This document shows positions 42,836 through 54,729 of a stretch of 64,000 nt of DNA, piece after piece. Numbering within the stretch: position 1 is the stretch's first letter; each line of letters begins with the position of its first letter. The DNA comes from Amborella trichopoda. Its lineage: Eukaryota > Streptophyta > Magnoliopsida > Amborellales > Amborellaceae. The notes beneath the pieces were generated by a model. That model worked only from the letters and a program-made list of their open reading frames with translations, was not told the origin of the DNA and ran no database searches. A program made the translations under genes and the position numbers. The DNA is taken from contig NW_006496119.1 in assembly GCF_000471905.2 (NCBI RefSeq), positions 1,368,936-1,432,935 of the forward strand, written 5' to 3'.

Positions 42836-43684
42836 CCACAGTTGTTCACCACTCGATGTCTCCTTGGTTTTTACGTCTCTTCACATCCTGAGACTTCTCG
42901 TTTTCAAGGCCTAAATCTCTTTGCCTCCCCAACGATTGCATGATTTCCAAGCACAACTGTTCGCCTTCCCTGTGACGGTCCACTTCCTGCGATGGTTCGT
43001 TCCCTGTCTCTTCGGTTTCTCATTGGAATTCCTTCTAAACGACCGGAAAGTCACCAAATCCCTACCATAAAACCTCTGCAAGGTCACGAAAGGCATCGGG
43101 AAACCATCTAAGCCCTCGAAAAAACTCCCAAAACACGTAAAAATGCCCACTGCTGCACTTCCCAACTCTCCGACCAGTAAAACCAAGGCCAGAATTCACT
43201 GTTTCCTGAGCAAAAGCCCTTGCATTCACTGAGAAATTGTTGAAAACCATTGAAAAACCCCCGGGTAGCTCTTTTCTCTTCCTAAATCACAGTCGGAGTT
43301 CACTGATTCCCCTGTGAGCTCCCCTTTTTCCACTGATTTTCGAGCAAAAAAGCTCCCTGTTTACTCCTTTTGCTCACTCTCATCCTGCAAACTTCACCAA
43401 TCCCTAAAAGACTTTTTCTTGTCGAATCCTTCCTTATACAAACCCTACCGAAATCCTTGATTGCTTGCCGGAGCTTCCACTGCAAACTCTGCTCACTGTT
43501 GAAAATTTTTGTTTAAGTTTTTACCTTTGGTGAAAAGTGGGGAAAATGGGGTTTTACCCCCCTGATATAGTCAATGCTCTCCCCAAAATGCCCCTTGCAA
43601 ATTGGCAATCCCAGCCACGTCTAGGAGATCAAATGACAATGGGCCAGGACTGAGTCGAGCTCGGGCTGAAGCCCAAACACAAAC
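42836..43684 (+). other. LTR-3a middle segment, no gene
   Basis: Corresponds to 4216-5150 and 17356-18164. The GGGGTTTTACCCCCCTGATATAG motif is near 43548. No conserved open frame. Confidence 0.5.
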
Positions 43685-44077
43685 CCATGCCTAGCACCAG
43701 CCGTGTGTTCAGAAACTTTAGCACTGCCCATTTTGTTTGTGACTTCAGCACCGACTGTGTGCTCGAAGCCCCAGCATCGACTGCTTTCTCAGTAAACCTA
43801 GCACCAATTGTGTCTTCAGACACTCAACGCCACCTGCATTTCAACTACTCTAACATCGACTGTGTGCTAGGCAACTTAGTGCCAGCTATGTTCACGTGAT
43901 AGCATGGGCTGTCCTCAGCACTGGCTGAGTCGTTAAGAAGCAGTGTTGATCGTTTTCAGCGCCGATTGCATTTTTGAAGACTCATCACTGGCTGAGCACT
44001 CACAAGAAATAATGGTTGCTGCACCTGGCGCCGACTGTATTTTAAGCAGCCTAGGCCGAAGCCGTGTGTGTCCTACC
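43685..44077 (+). repeat. LTR array B in LTR-3a
   Basis: Units of 30-35 bp such as TAGCACCAGCCGTGTGTTC, TTCAGCACCGACTGTGTGC and CTCAACGCCACCTGCATTTC. Degenerate relative of the 33-bp array of LTR-1. Confidence 0.7.
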
Positions 44078-44430
44078 ACTATCTCTAGTGAGGTTGCACC
44101 TTGACTCTGACCATTGAACCTAGGTCGATCAAAATCAGGTCATGACTTCTCATCCGCAGTAGGAGAGCCATACTCGTACTATAGCCAATTATCCCCAGTG
44201 GAGTTAGGGTCATTTTTGCTGTTGCAACCTCCAGTGGTGCTCCACACTTATTTATTCTATCCTCAAGGATATAAAAAGACCAACATTTGTCTCCTAATCC
44301 CCAGTGAAGTTCTCTTCTGTTTGCCGTCCCTAGATGAGCCAACATCTCTATCTTAGCCCTTGCTTGTGAATGTCCATAACCATTTTATCCCCAGGGAGTC
44401 GAATTGCCTTCCACAGACCTATTTCCCATG
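44078..44430 (+). repeat. PBS-complement array in U3 of LTR-3a
   Basis: Contains a 13-base exact reverse complement of the PBS core: TCCCCAGTGGAGT at 44192-44204 against ACTCCACTGGGGA at 10716-10728. It extends two more pairs if G-U pairing is allowed. Related motifs: TCTCTAGTGAGGTTGCACC (44081), ATCCGCAGTAGGAG (about 44152), ATCCCCAGTGAAGTTC (about 44297), ATCCCCAGGGAGTCG (about 44387). Same order as in LTR-2. Confidence 0.8.
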
Positions 44431-44454
44431 GAGCTCCACATACATGGCGATCCA

Positions 44455-45178
44455 CACAATGGTCTAGAGGCATGACCTTAAATTACACGGTCCAAACTAT
44501 ATGACCACAAACTGTAGTGGAGGTCTAGTTGCAGGACCTTAAACTTCATAGTCCTAGTTGGATGACTTTAAAACTGCATAGCTATGGTCTAGCTCTATGC
44601 CCTAAAACTATAGTACAAGTCCTAGCCTCTTGACGTTAAAAGGCTCAACACCACGGTCCAAACTATACGACCATAAACTGTAGCTGAGGTCTAGATGCAT
44701 GACCTTAAACTTCACGGTCCAAACTATATGACCTTAAACTGTAGCAGAGGTCTAGATGCACGACTTTAAACTGCATAGTCCTAGTTGCATGACTTTAAAA
44801 CTGCATAGCATTGGTCTAGATGCACGACCCTAAACTGCATGGTCCAAACTATATGACCTTAAACTGTAGCAGAGGTCTAGTAGCACGACCTTAAATTGCA
44901 TGGTCCTAGCGGCATGACTTTAAAATTGCACAGCTATAGTCTAACTGTATGCCACTAAAACTATAGTACACGTCCTAGACGCATGACATTAAAAGGCTCA
45001 GCACCACGGTCCAAACTATACGACCGTCTAGTTGCATGACCTTAAACTGCATGGTCTTGGCTACATGACTTTAAACTGTATAGCCACGGTCTAGCTTTAT
45101 GATCCTAAATGATAGTGCACGTCCTGGCCGCATGACGATAAACTGATTTGCACAGGTCCGGGAGGCATGACCTTAAAC
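44455..45178 (+). repeat. LTR array C in LTR-3a
   Basis: More than 25 degenerate subunits of TGACCTTAAACTGCATGGTC type, grouped with CCAAACTATATGACC and TAGCAGAGGTCTAG in larger blocks. It pairs with the inverted copy at 60430-60965. Confidence 0.85.
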
Positions 45179-46919
45179 ATGCCCCCACACATACGCACAC
45201 ACGCCTTTACATGCATCTTCACGTATGTCATTCCTAACTAACCGTTTGTGTGTGAGCACCATCTTCACTACCTCCCCAGTGAGTCCATTTACTTCATCAT
45301 CCTTCATCATTCCCCAGTGAGTCTCACCCGTGCTCACAAAACAGTGAACCATCCCGCCACCTATACTCATCATAAGCTAGTGGGTCACCATTTTTCACCC
45401 CCCTTTCATACTTCATCCATCTTTCATAGGTAGCTTCGTGCCATCTCCCCAAAAGTGAGCTAAACCACTATCATCCTTACTTCATGGCCTCTATCAATTG
45501 CCATCCATCTCCATTATGCCATAAACTGCAGTGCACGTCTTGGCCGCATGACGTTAAAAGGCTTTGCACAAGTCCCGAAGGCATGACCTTAAACACGCCT
45601 TCATAAAAAAAAATGAAATAACAGGGCATGGTGTATACCTTAATAAGGGAACGCCATGAGTAAAAGTGACGGACCGGCATGTTCACGAAACCATGAGTAA
45701 AAGAATTTCGTTAATAAAACCCGGGCACGGTGAAAACCTGAAAGGGTATCGTGAATAAAAATGAAAGAATAAGGGTGAACATGGGCGTAAGGTCATGGGT
45801 AAAAGAGCCCCAAATAAAAAGAAGTTCGTGAAAACCGTCTCTACGGCGCCGCTCCCCAAGTTCAAGTGAAATTCCACAAAGGACGCTTGGACCAATAAAC
45901 AGGTTGGTGCAGCGCTCACCGCAACAGGCAACTTCAGCCCTCACTAAAAAAAAAAACAATCCCTGGTGTTACAATACTAGGGTCCAAAAATATGAGCTCT
46001 AAGGAAACAATTCCGACAGCCTGAGTCTAGTTGCAAAAATGACTCAAAGGATAGAATACACACCAAGACATCAAGACAAGCCTCATGAAATATAACGTCA
46101 ATCCCAGGAGGCTATGAAACACACTCCTAGATGCCGAAGATGCCCCGAGAAGGCTAAGTCAGCCATGAATTTGGACTTGCTATGTAACGAACTACACAAT
46201 AGTGGGTAAGGGTGGTTGTACCCAAAGCTGGTCACCTCGATAAACTGAGGTACCCTAGCAATCAAGGAACAAATGGTGTACGACACAGACAAGGGCGAAC
46301 AAAAGGCTCTTCAACACAACAAACAAACAAGATAGTCACTCCGACGAACCAAAGATTCCCCAAGAAGGCTAAGTCAACCATGACTTTGGAACGACAATCA
46401 AATTATTGTCGTAGCTGCAAAGCAGTGGGTAAGGGTGTTTATTCCTAAAGTTGGTTATCTCAATAAACTGAGGTACCCTACCCACCAAGGAACAACTGGT
46501 GCATTACACAAATGAGCACTGACTAAAGGCTCTTTTGCTGCCTCTTATCTAAGACAAAGAAACCCAGGCAAAATGGGAATAATGCCCTTTGACATGGCAC
46601 TCAATTGTCTGACGGGCCTTATTCTGACTAACGAGGCTGCTAAAAAATCCTCAACTTCAGAATCGCAGATAGTCGGCACGAGGGTGAGGACTTCGATAAG
46701 ATCCATAAAAAACGTCTCTTCTCCCCCTAAAGTCTCCACGGACGAACCTGCGAGCAATGCATCCCTACATCTGAGCATCCTAGTCACACCATTTCGTGAA
46801 TCTCCTCAGCGTTCACGTGGTCCTGTGGCTAGGAAGAAAAAAGTAGCCGAAGGAAATTTTTTGAATGTTATCCTTCTCGCTGCTCTAGAAGAGCAATAGT
46901 TGATGGGGCAAATTGTTTG
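45179..46919 (+). other. LTR-3a extra segment, mirrored in the inverted LTR
   Basis: Matches the reverse complement of about 58690-60430. Absent from LTR-1 and LTR-2. It includes a 220-bp dimer (46195-46545): two copies of AGTGGGTAAGGGTG followed by AATAAACTGAGGTACC at 46201 and 46424. A 108-codon frame (46573-46899) begins MGIMPFDMALNCLTGLILTN. Its inverted counterpart (59045-58695, 116 codons) reads MRKMPFSMALDRYTGLILTY with VSSTPKVSTDG in place of VSSPPKVSTDE. No family is recognised. Confidence 0.55.
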
Positions 46920-48175
46920 AACGTATTTTTCAACACGTTGGTCCTCGATGCAAAATAAAGAGGAAGCAGATCAATAAAGCTTAGAAAATAGTGACAATTT
47001 TGACAGTCTTAGAATGACTCGAGAATAGGTCACGATCTTGATTAGCACTCCAAAAGGCTTCTTAGCAATAATTTCGGTAAAATCGACCTCTAGCACCCTA
47101 AAATGGACCCCATAACTAGAATTATATTTTTGGTGTGTCAAATAGTTGTGGGACCACCACCATTGGTTTCGACACGGTCAAAAACCCCTATGGGTCATGT
47201 TTCGGCTTGATTGGGCATTCCAAGACAAAGTTATGTGTCAAATACCAAAAAGGGGTAGGCTGCACACTATTCCCACGTGGCCACCCTGCATCAAAAAACC
47301 ATTAAAGGTGGTTGTTTTCACAGTCACAAAAAGTAATTTTTTGGGCCCATATCTCACTCGGTCCGAGTCAGATCATACTCAAATTTGGTGAGCATGTTCG
47401 TCTCGTCGAGATGAGTGTTTCGATATGTGGTATGCCCCCTGACGATGCCCAATCAAGGAGAAAAACTAGAGAGAAGTTGTTGATCAGTGAAGAAAATTAC
47501 AAAACATTCAGTAGTAGCACGTCGCACTCCGGTGGCCAAATCACGACGCTCACATACCTGATCGGTATGAAACCAATTGCATTATGTGTGCAAGGTCCAT
47601 GGCTATTTCTGGTCCAAACATGGCGTACGATGAACGGTTGGATTTCACACATAGAGGCGTCGAAGCTGCTGTAAATTCTGGCCAAAAACTCAAGACGACA
47701 AAATCTTCATTTGGACACGAAATCGAGCCGCGTTCATTGTAACGTGATCATGACGACATGCTTAGTGTGATTCAGCAAAGAAATGGAAGAAAAACATGAT
47801 GAAACGAGCACACAATCGAACCAAAGTTTTTAAGATTCATCCAAAATTCAACTCCATTGATCATGGCTCAAAAACATGATTCATGACTCAAAGTTGATAT
47901 CAAATCGATCGCCATGCCAAGCCCCATAAGAAAATAATCATCTTTCGATCAAACTGGCATCAGAACAACCCCAAATCATTCTTAGAAGATCACACAAGTT
48001 CTTGGGCTGCAAGAGGGATCGTTCTGAAATTCCACACATTGTTAGGCAGGGGCAAACAATTGTTTTGCACCTATTTTTAGATTTTTGTTAATTCAATTAA
48101 ATTGTAATTTTCTTTAATTCTAGGTTGCGTTTGGGCGTCCACCCATGTTTGGGCATCCACCCATGTTTGGGCCCA
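46920..48175 (+). other. LTR-3a module D
   Basis: Non-coding, aligned with 19490-20720. Just before the TATA box, a GGGCGTCCACCCATGTTT unit is duplicated (about 48133-48170), doubling the conserved upstream promoter motif. Confidence 0.65.
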
Positions 48176-48179
48176 ATTC

Positions 48180-48187
48180 TATATAAG
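48180..48187 (+). promoter_or_regulatory. LTR-3a TATA box
   Basis: TATATAAG after two copies of ACCCATGTTTGGGC. It is oriented rightward, facing the minus-strand LTR promoter at 57428. Confidence 0.75.
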
Positions 48188-48311
48188 CATGTAAAGCGAA
48201 ATTGTTAAATCCTCTTGGGTTCCTTCTTAAAGATTGATTAAAGACTTCATTTTCACTTAAGATCGTGGGTGAGTGAGAGAGGAGAGAGTAGAAAAGGGTT
48301 GGTACCTTTTG

Positions 48312-48765
48312 ATAAGGTAACTTTCTCTCTCCTCCCCTCTTTCTCTCTCTTCTTCTCATCTTTATCTCTCTTCTTCTCATCTCTATCTCTCTCTCTTTTT
48401 CTCATCCTTATCTCTCTTTCTCTCTCTTCTTCTCATCTCTATCTCTCTTTCCCTCTCTTCTTCTCATCTCTATCTCTCTTCTTCTCATCTCTATCTCGCT
48501 TTCTTTCTCTTCTTCTCATCTCTATCTCTCTTTCTCTCTCTTTTTCTCATCTCTATCTCTTTTTATGTCTTCTTTTTCTCATCTTTATCTCTTTTCTCTC
48601 TCGTCTTCTCATCTCTATCTCTCTTTCTCTCTCTTCTTCTCATCTCTATCTCTCTTTCTCTATCTTCTTTTCATCTCTATTTCACTTTCTCTTTCTTCTT
48701 CTCATCTCTATCTATCTCTCTCTTCTTCTCATCTCTATCTCTTTCTCTCTCTTCTTCCCATCCTC
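48312..48765 (+). repeat. Pyrimidine tract of LTR-3a
   Basis: About 450 bp of C/T-only repeats (CTTCTTCTCATCTCTATCTC units). It yields spurious Ser/Leu/Phe open frames of up to 207 codons. Confidence 0.9.
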
Positions 48766-48774
48766 AATCCTCTA

Positions 48775-49165
48775 TCTGAACACAATCGATGAAGCTTTGC
48801 ATCGACTGCGTCCCCTCTCTCTCCTTTGTCTTGACACAGTCTGTGAAGCTCAGTGTCGACTGCATCCCCTCTCTCGCCTCTGTCTAGCCTAATCGACTAA
48901 GCTCAACTCTGACTGTGTCTTCTTTCTCTTCTTAGAACACCGTCGGTAATGCTTAGTGCCTATTGTGGCTCCCTCTTAGCTCTTCTTTAAACACAGTCAG
49001 CAATGCCTAGCGTTGACTGTGTCTTTCTCTCTCCGCACTTCTTAAAACACAAGCAGTAATGCTTAGCGTCGACTGTGCCTTTCTCTCTCCACTTCTTAAA
49101 ACACAACCGGCAATGCTTGACGCCGACTTTATCTTTCTCTCTCCACTCCTCTTAAAACACAACCG
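48775..49165 (+). repeat. Leader hairpin array (LTR-3a), truncated
   Basis: Six or seven units. CACAGTCA (48992-48999) pairs perfectly with TGACTGTG (49014-49021) around a 14-base loop. Other units are ACACCGTCGG...CCTATTGTGG and ACACAACCGG...GCCGACTTTA. The array stops in the middle of a unit at 49165. Confidence 0.8.
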
Positions 49166-51319
49166 GTATAAAAGGTCCCATTACCATGCTGTGTATATTT
49201 TAGAAGATTTTAACTGTTTATTAAAGTGTGCTAGTTATGTGAAATAAATTTCCAGGAACTTTACAAGTACTTACGTGAGTTTGTGTGATCAAAATGTATG
49301 GGATTGAGTTGGAACTATGTTGTAATTTTGAGGAATCAATTCTAGTATAAATTTTTTTTTGGTCTCCGAGGAAAATTCCCCATATTTGCAAAGTTATAGT
49401 CTTTTTACTAGAATGGTGTCGTATTGTAATTTCTTCTACACAATAGAAATTGACCCTCTAAAAATTATGGTGTTTGACACACTTCGGTCTATTATTATGT
49501 GGTATTTTCTAAATTGAAGTTATCTCATTGTGAGTATATTTTATCTGAGAATAGATCTTATGATTAAATTATACATAAATTTAAGGTTATGTCTATAGAA
49601 GTGGATTGTACTCATCTTGAAAACCAGAAAAGTAGTATTTGCTATGTCCAATGTGTGAAGAGGGTATGCGTACTTACTATGGAGTATAACTTGTTAAAAG
49701 TTCATGTGAGTGCATAAGATGTTTTAGATCAGTGGGAGGGTTATATAAACCCCACTAAATCATGAGTATGAGCCATTGGACCCGATACCCGAGTAGTAGT
49801 TTAGATCCGGTATGATATGGTTGATTCAAGATATATAATAAATGTAAGTATCATGGATATGATTTCATGAACATTATGAGATGTGTGGAATATTTATTAT
49901 TTGTGAGCTACTTTATGACTTGAGAACTCATGAGATGTATCATGAATATGAAATTGTCATTGATAAGTCCTTATGTTACCTCAAGATGTATGCATCATTA
50001 TTTTAAGCTTTTGTAAATGATGAGATAATGTGATGTATTGTATTCTCATTCTATGAGTGCTTAGTGATAAATGATCTCGGCATATATGAATAAGTGAATG
50101 TGGTATTATATTATGAAAGGCATATGAGGATTGTCACATGGCACTTAAGGCTCCATCTTCATGAAAAGGGATTTTTTCGTAAGCGAGATAAGTCTTTCAT
50201 TAGAAGATACATATTTTCATTATTTTGGAAATTGAGAACAACTGAACCAAAATTTATCGTAAGTATGGATTGTAATAATTAAGGAAATATGATGAAAAAG
50301 CTTTTATAGTAAACCTCTTGTCTTTTAAAATGAGGATCTCCATATTTCAAATGTTTTAATATAAGAGGATGTTAGAAACCATAAAGGGCAAGCCACCCCA
50401 TTTTGTGTATTACTACTTTGTGTTGAGTTATGGTTACGCTAAACTCCATGCTTCTTCTAGTTTGGAGGATCACCCTAAAAGGGACTCTTTTAGTATTATG
50501 GTATGACCACATAACCGTGTGACATAATATTTTTGAATGTCTCAGAATCACCAACATTTGAATGAATTTCTTTATGCAAAATTTAATGTTTTCCTTAAAA
50601 GTAAATTTCTTTTCCGAGACATAAATTCAAGATTATTTTCAAAAGTAGCCATGTTGATTTCAATGGGAGCATCTTTGGTAAGATGTAATAAATATCATCC
50701 TCAAAGAGAGAATTTGGTATTGATTATGAAAATATATCAAATCAATTTCATTTAATAGAAACTTGGAAAAGGCATTTCACTAGAATGACTTGTAGAAAAG
50801 TGAACGGAGTGTTTAGCTTTTTATTTGAAATTGATTTTTTTATAAACCGGTGAGCCATTTTCTTCCGCTGCATTATAAATATCATTATTTTCATTTTATG
50901 CCACATTGAGAAGTCTTGATCCATTTAGAGTAATGCTACTAGTGAAATTTTCTAGGCATCTCTATGATGGACTTTTGATTTTTCAATGATTAATTGTGTG
51001 ACCTTAAGGTGAAGAATCCACACTTGTCTATTCACATACTTCATGTCATGGTGATCATAAGCCTTCACTTTCACATGGATGATCCATAGAATATATTTTA
51101 CTAGTATCTTAAAAACTAATAGGGCCTCTCTTATTAGAGCGTGCATGAGTCACTTGAAAATATTATTTGTTAGCACCTAAGCCCTTTTGTAGAGCTGCAT
51201 ATTACATAACCGTGTGATGATAAGGGCACCTCATTATGTGGGTTAGTCACATTGATAGTAACTATCTATGGATGGAAATATGCACAAGGCTTCACCCAAA
51301 TAGTTGTTTATCATGAGAT
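49166..51319. other. Unassigned AT-rich segment
   Basis: About 2.15 kb, markedly richer in A/T than its surroundings, wedged between a truncated hairpin array and the start of LTR-3b. No open frame exceeds about 72 codons and no domain, terminal repeat or LTR pair was found. A short palindromic TATA-like motif, GGTTATATAAACC, is at 49740-49752. It may be a fragment of another retrotransposon LTR. It is not repeated elsewhere in the window. Confidence 0.5.
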
Positions 51320-52594
51320 TGTTGGAAGACATTTTTGCCCTATGCGGAGTAAAAGGGAGAAGTCGGTCACAAAAGCCTAACAAGCAATGGAAATTTTGAC
51401 AATCTTAGAATGGCCCCAGAACTGGTCTAGATCTTCATAAGTACTTCAAAAGGGGTCCTGTCAAGTTTCGTCACAATTCCACATGTTTAAGGCAGTGCAA
51501 ACAAAGAAACAATTTCGGTAGAATCAACCTCTAGCACCTTGAAATGGACCCTGTAACTAGAACTATATTTTCGGTGCGTCAAATTGCTGTGGTACCACTG
51601 CCATTGGATCTAACACAGTTGAAAATCCCCACGGGTCAAATTTCAACTTAAGTAGACATTCCATGAAGAAGTTATAGGAAAAAGAGAGAAACAAGAGGAG
51701 CCCCATGCTATTCCCATGCGGCCACCCTGCAACTAAACTCCATTAAAGGGACAGTCACGAATAGTGACTTGCAAGTCTTATATCTCCATCATACAAGATT
51801 GGATCGTGCTCAAACTTCTGGGAGCATGTTAGTCTCATTGAGACGAGCGTTTTGATATATGGCACGCCCCGTGACGACACTTGAGAGTGGAGAAAAGCTA
51901 GAGAGATTTGCTGATCCGTGAAGAAAGTTGCACGACAATCACCAGCAACATGCCTCACTCGAGCGGACGAATCACGACACTCACAAACCTGATTGGCGTA
52001 AAACTAGTTGCACCATGTGTGTAAGACCCATGGCTAATATTGATTCGAACTTGGTGCCTGATGAGCTTTCAGATTTTACATGCAAAGCCAATGAAGTGGC
52101 TGCAAATTCTTGCACTAGAATTCCAGATTCCGACCAAAACTCAAAAGTTGCAAAATCTTCGTTCGGGCACGAAATCGAACTGCATTTTTTGTCACGCGAT
52201 CATGACGGCATGCTCAGTGTGATCCAGAGAAGAAACTGTAGAAAAATATCAAGGAACGAGCACATTATTGATCCAAAGTTTGTAAGATTCATCCAAAATT
52301 CAAGTCACATGGTCATGGCTCGAAGTTGGTATCAAATCAATCGTCATGCCGAGCCCTACAAGAAAAAAATCATATTTTGATCAAACGGGTACCAGACCAA
52401 TCCTAGATCATCCATGAAATATCATGCAAGTTATAGGCAAGCAGTAGGGACTATTTTGGAATTCCAAGAATTGTTAGGAATGGGCAAATCTATCATTTTG
52501 CACCCTATTTTCCTATTTTATTTAATTCATTTAAGTCTTAATTTCCAGCAATTAGGTTTAATTTTGATCATTCACCTATGTTTGGGCAAAACTC

Positions 52595-52602
52595 TATATA
52601 TA
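52595..52602 (+). promoter_or_regulatory. LTR-3b TATA box
   Basis: TATATATA after CACCTATGTTTGGGCAAAAC, followed by CTTAATAAAATC, a candidate polyadenylation signal. Confidence 0.7.
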
Positions 52603-53064
52603 CCATGTACTATTATTGTACCCGGACCCTTCGCCAAATAGATTTTTTCTTAATAAAATCTCTATTTTTTCTTACTGTTGGGTCATGTTTTGAGAGAGAG
52701 AGAAAGGTAGGAGGGGGAAAATTTTGAATTGGTACCCCTACTTCTTTCCCTTTCTTTCTTCTTCTCTCTCTTCTTCTCACTCTTCTTCTTCATCTCGGCT
52801 TTTCTCGGAGGCCCTGCATGGCAGTGGCAGTGTCATGCATGCCTCTTTCTTTCTTTCTTCTCTTGTGGTTTCACAGGTCACACATGTCGATGGCAGCACC
52901 ATGCGCGAGCTTCTTTCTCCTTCTTTTTGTCCATCTCTATCTCTCGGCAAGGCTTGCAGACAGCACTGCACATCACTCTCCGTAGATGTGTGTTCGACGT
53001 CTAAGCGAGGAGCACAGATAGCGAAGCCTATTGCCGCTCACAGGGATCTTCCCTTATTGCTTGT

Positions 53065-53460
53065 CTATCATAGATGGTGATGCCTATCGCCCCCCGCGAA
53101 GGGTCGTGGCAACACCTATCGCCGTCCGTAAGCTCTTTTTGTGCACTCGGTGCCTATCGCCGTCTGTGAGCTTCCTTCACACTCTCGTTGTCTGTCGCCA
53201 TCTGTAAGCCTCTTTCATGCGCTTGGTGCCCATCGTCGTCTGCAGATTTCTCTCTTATCCCACGTCTATCGTCGTATGCCTCAGAGGGAACTATTGTCGC
53301 GTGCCTCACAAGTGGCTATCGCTGCGCGCTTCACAAGAGGTTGTCACCGCCCGTGAAGCGGTGTGCTGCCTTCTCGTGTTGCCAACGGCGATGCCTAGTA
53401 TCTCCCGTAATTCACTGCTCACCCTCTAGCCATGACCAGTAGTGCCTAGCACCGTCCAAA
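53065..53460 (+). repeat. Leader array of LTR-3b
   Basis: Degenerate units of roughly 38-55 bp around GGTGCCTATCGCCGTCTGTGAG, the counterpart of the 57-bp array of LTR-1, with the hairpins largely decayed. Confidence 0.6.
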
Positions 53461-54100
53461 GGCCATGAATGGCGAGGCTTAAATAGCATCGGGGTCCTGT
53501 CTCTTCGTCATCTCGCGCTTTCTCTTCATTCTCTTCTCTTCTCACTTGATTGAGGGTAGACTCAGCCTAGCATTGCCATAGCGGTCTGGCTGTCGAGCGG
53601 TATTGCTGTCGTGCTAATCCTTAGTACCATGCCTATCTTGCTGCCACACCAGATTAGAATCGTCATATCAACCTCGGTTTTGATTAGTATTATCGTCGTT
53701 CTGGTTCTGAGTACCATGCTCGTCTTGCTACCACTCCGAATCGGTCACTGGTCCAACTGTCATGCTAGTCTCATTCCTTTATCAAGTTCCTTCTTTGCCT
53801 TTATTAGAGCCTTCCGCTTAATTACCCTCACTTATGAATGTGTATTGCCCTAAGACAAGAGTGGGTCCCTTGGCCCACTTTTCTTACAAGTTAACGATGA
53901 TAATGTTGTGCAGAAAACAAGTAGATTGCAGGTCAAGGGAGGCAATTCCGAACCAGCTGAAGTAGTTGGGGGACTTTCCGTCATGATCTAAGAGGGTAGT
54001 CGTGCGAGTCAGCCCGAGCAAGTCATGGACCCTGATGAGGTTGATCCCGACCTCACGTTAAAATTCCTCTCTCACTAGCTCTCCTTCTCAGCAAACAAAA

Positions 54101-54290
54101 CTTCAACCTGTGAGAGATGGTTCCTACCCGATCTCTCACAGACACAAGCTCGTAGGACTCGGCCTCCTAAGGTCAAACCAACTGACTAAGCTCAGGCTGA
54201 CCCTCAAGTCACTCGGACGGCTAACCCTAAGGGTGCACACGCACCAACTTTCCCACGCCCACTCGGTGATCCTTTCACGAATGGCGGCAA
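54101..54290 (+). other. Tat leader fragment after LTR-3b
   Basis: Matches 23590-23780: CTCTCACAGACACAAGCTCG, CGGCCTCCTAAGGTC and AAGGGTGCACACGCACC. Shows that LTR-3b once led an element. PBS and upstream leader are deleted. It breaks off where minus-strand sequence begins. Confidence 0.65.
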
Positions 54291-54456
54291 GTCATACCCC
54301 ACTGTGGTCATGCTTGGTGATGAGTTGCACACGGCGATTTTTGCGCAACACGCTGAGTCAGGCATGGCGATGGTCACACACGACGTTGGGACAAGCATGA
54401 CGATGACCATGCACAGCGCTGAGTCGTGTACGATGATGATCACGCACAATGTTGAT

Positions 54457-54633
54457 TCATGCGCGACCATGATCATGCACGACGATGACTTGGGTGAGCA
54501 AAGGGTGGTGACCAATGGTAAGGCCAGGCATGTTGGAAGCCAAGTCCTCCAATACAACTGTGAACTCCATGTTGTTATGTGGAAGGGTACTCACTGCGAA
54601 GAGGGCATACTCTCCATCATAGGCCAATTCCTT
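54457..54633 (-). other. Small conserved frame (ELAYDGEYALF), inverted copy
   Basis: The minus frame reads KELAYDGEYALFAVSTLPHN, NMEFTVVLEDLASN, then IGHHPLLTQVIVVHDHGRA and a stop. It stays open for 58 codons although it differs from the two plus-strand copies at many bases. Confidence 0.4.
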
Positions 54634-54729
54634 GCCAGAAGGGTCTGCTTTTTATGTCTGTTATACTTGATCTAAGACCCTTCTACCCTCCTGATGTGGG
54701 AACAACCTTTTTGGCATGTAATTGTCCTC

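Larger units (their letters stand above)
41919..49165 (+). mobile_element. Tat LTR-3a (with U3-side spacer), U5 truncated
   Basis: Follows the integrase of element 2. Modules in order: 43-bp-type units (42040-42140), LAYDGEH frame, array A (42660-42830), middle, array B, PBS-complement array, array C, an extra segment (45180-46915), module D, TATA box, pyrimidine tract and hairpin array. The similarity to other LTRs stops at about 49165 inside the hairpin array, so the U5 end is missing. It is the longest version of the LTR in the window. Confidence 0.75.
51320..54100 (+). mobile_element. Tat LTR-3b (short type: module D to U5)
   Basis: Begins TGTTGGAAGACATTTTTGCC at 51320 and runs through module D, TATA box, a short pyrimidine tract, CGATGCCTATCGCCGTC repeats (53065-53460) and U5 blocks (GGGGGACTTTCCGTCATGATC, 53966). 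The terminal GAGGCACCTAACCA and the PBS are deleted. At about 54100 it passes into leader sequence. The TGTTGGAAG start is shared with LTR-4 at 61016, suggesting a genuine short-LTR subfamily. Confidence 0.65.
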
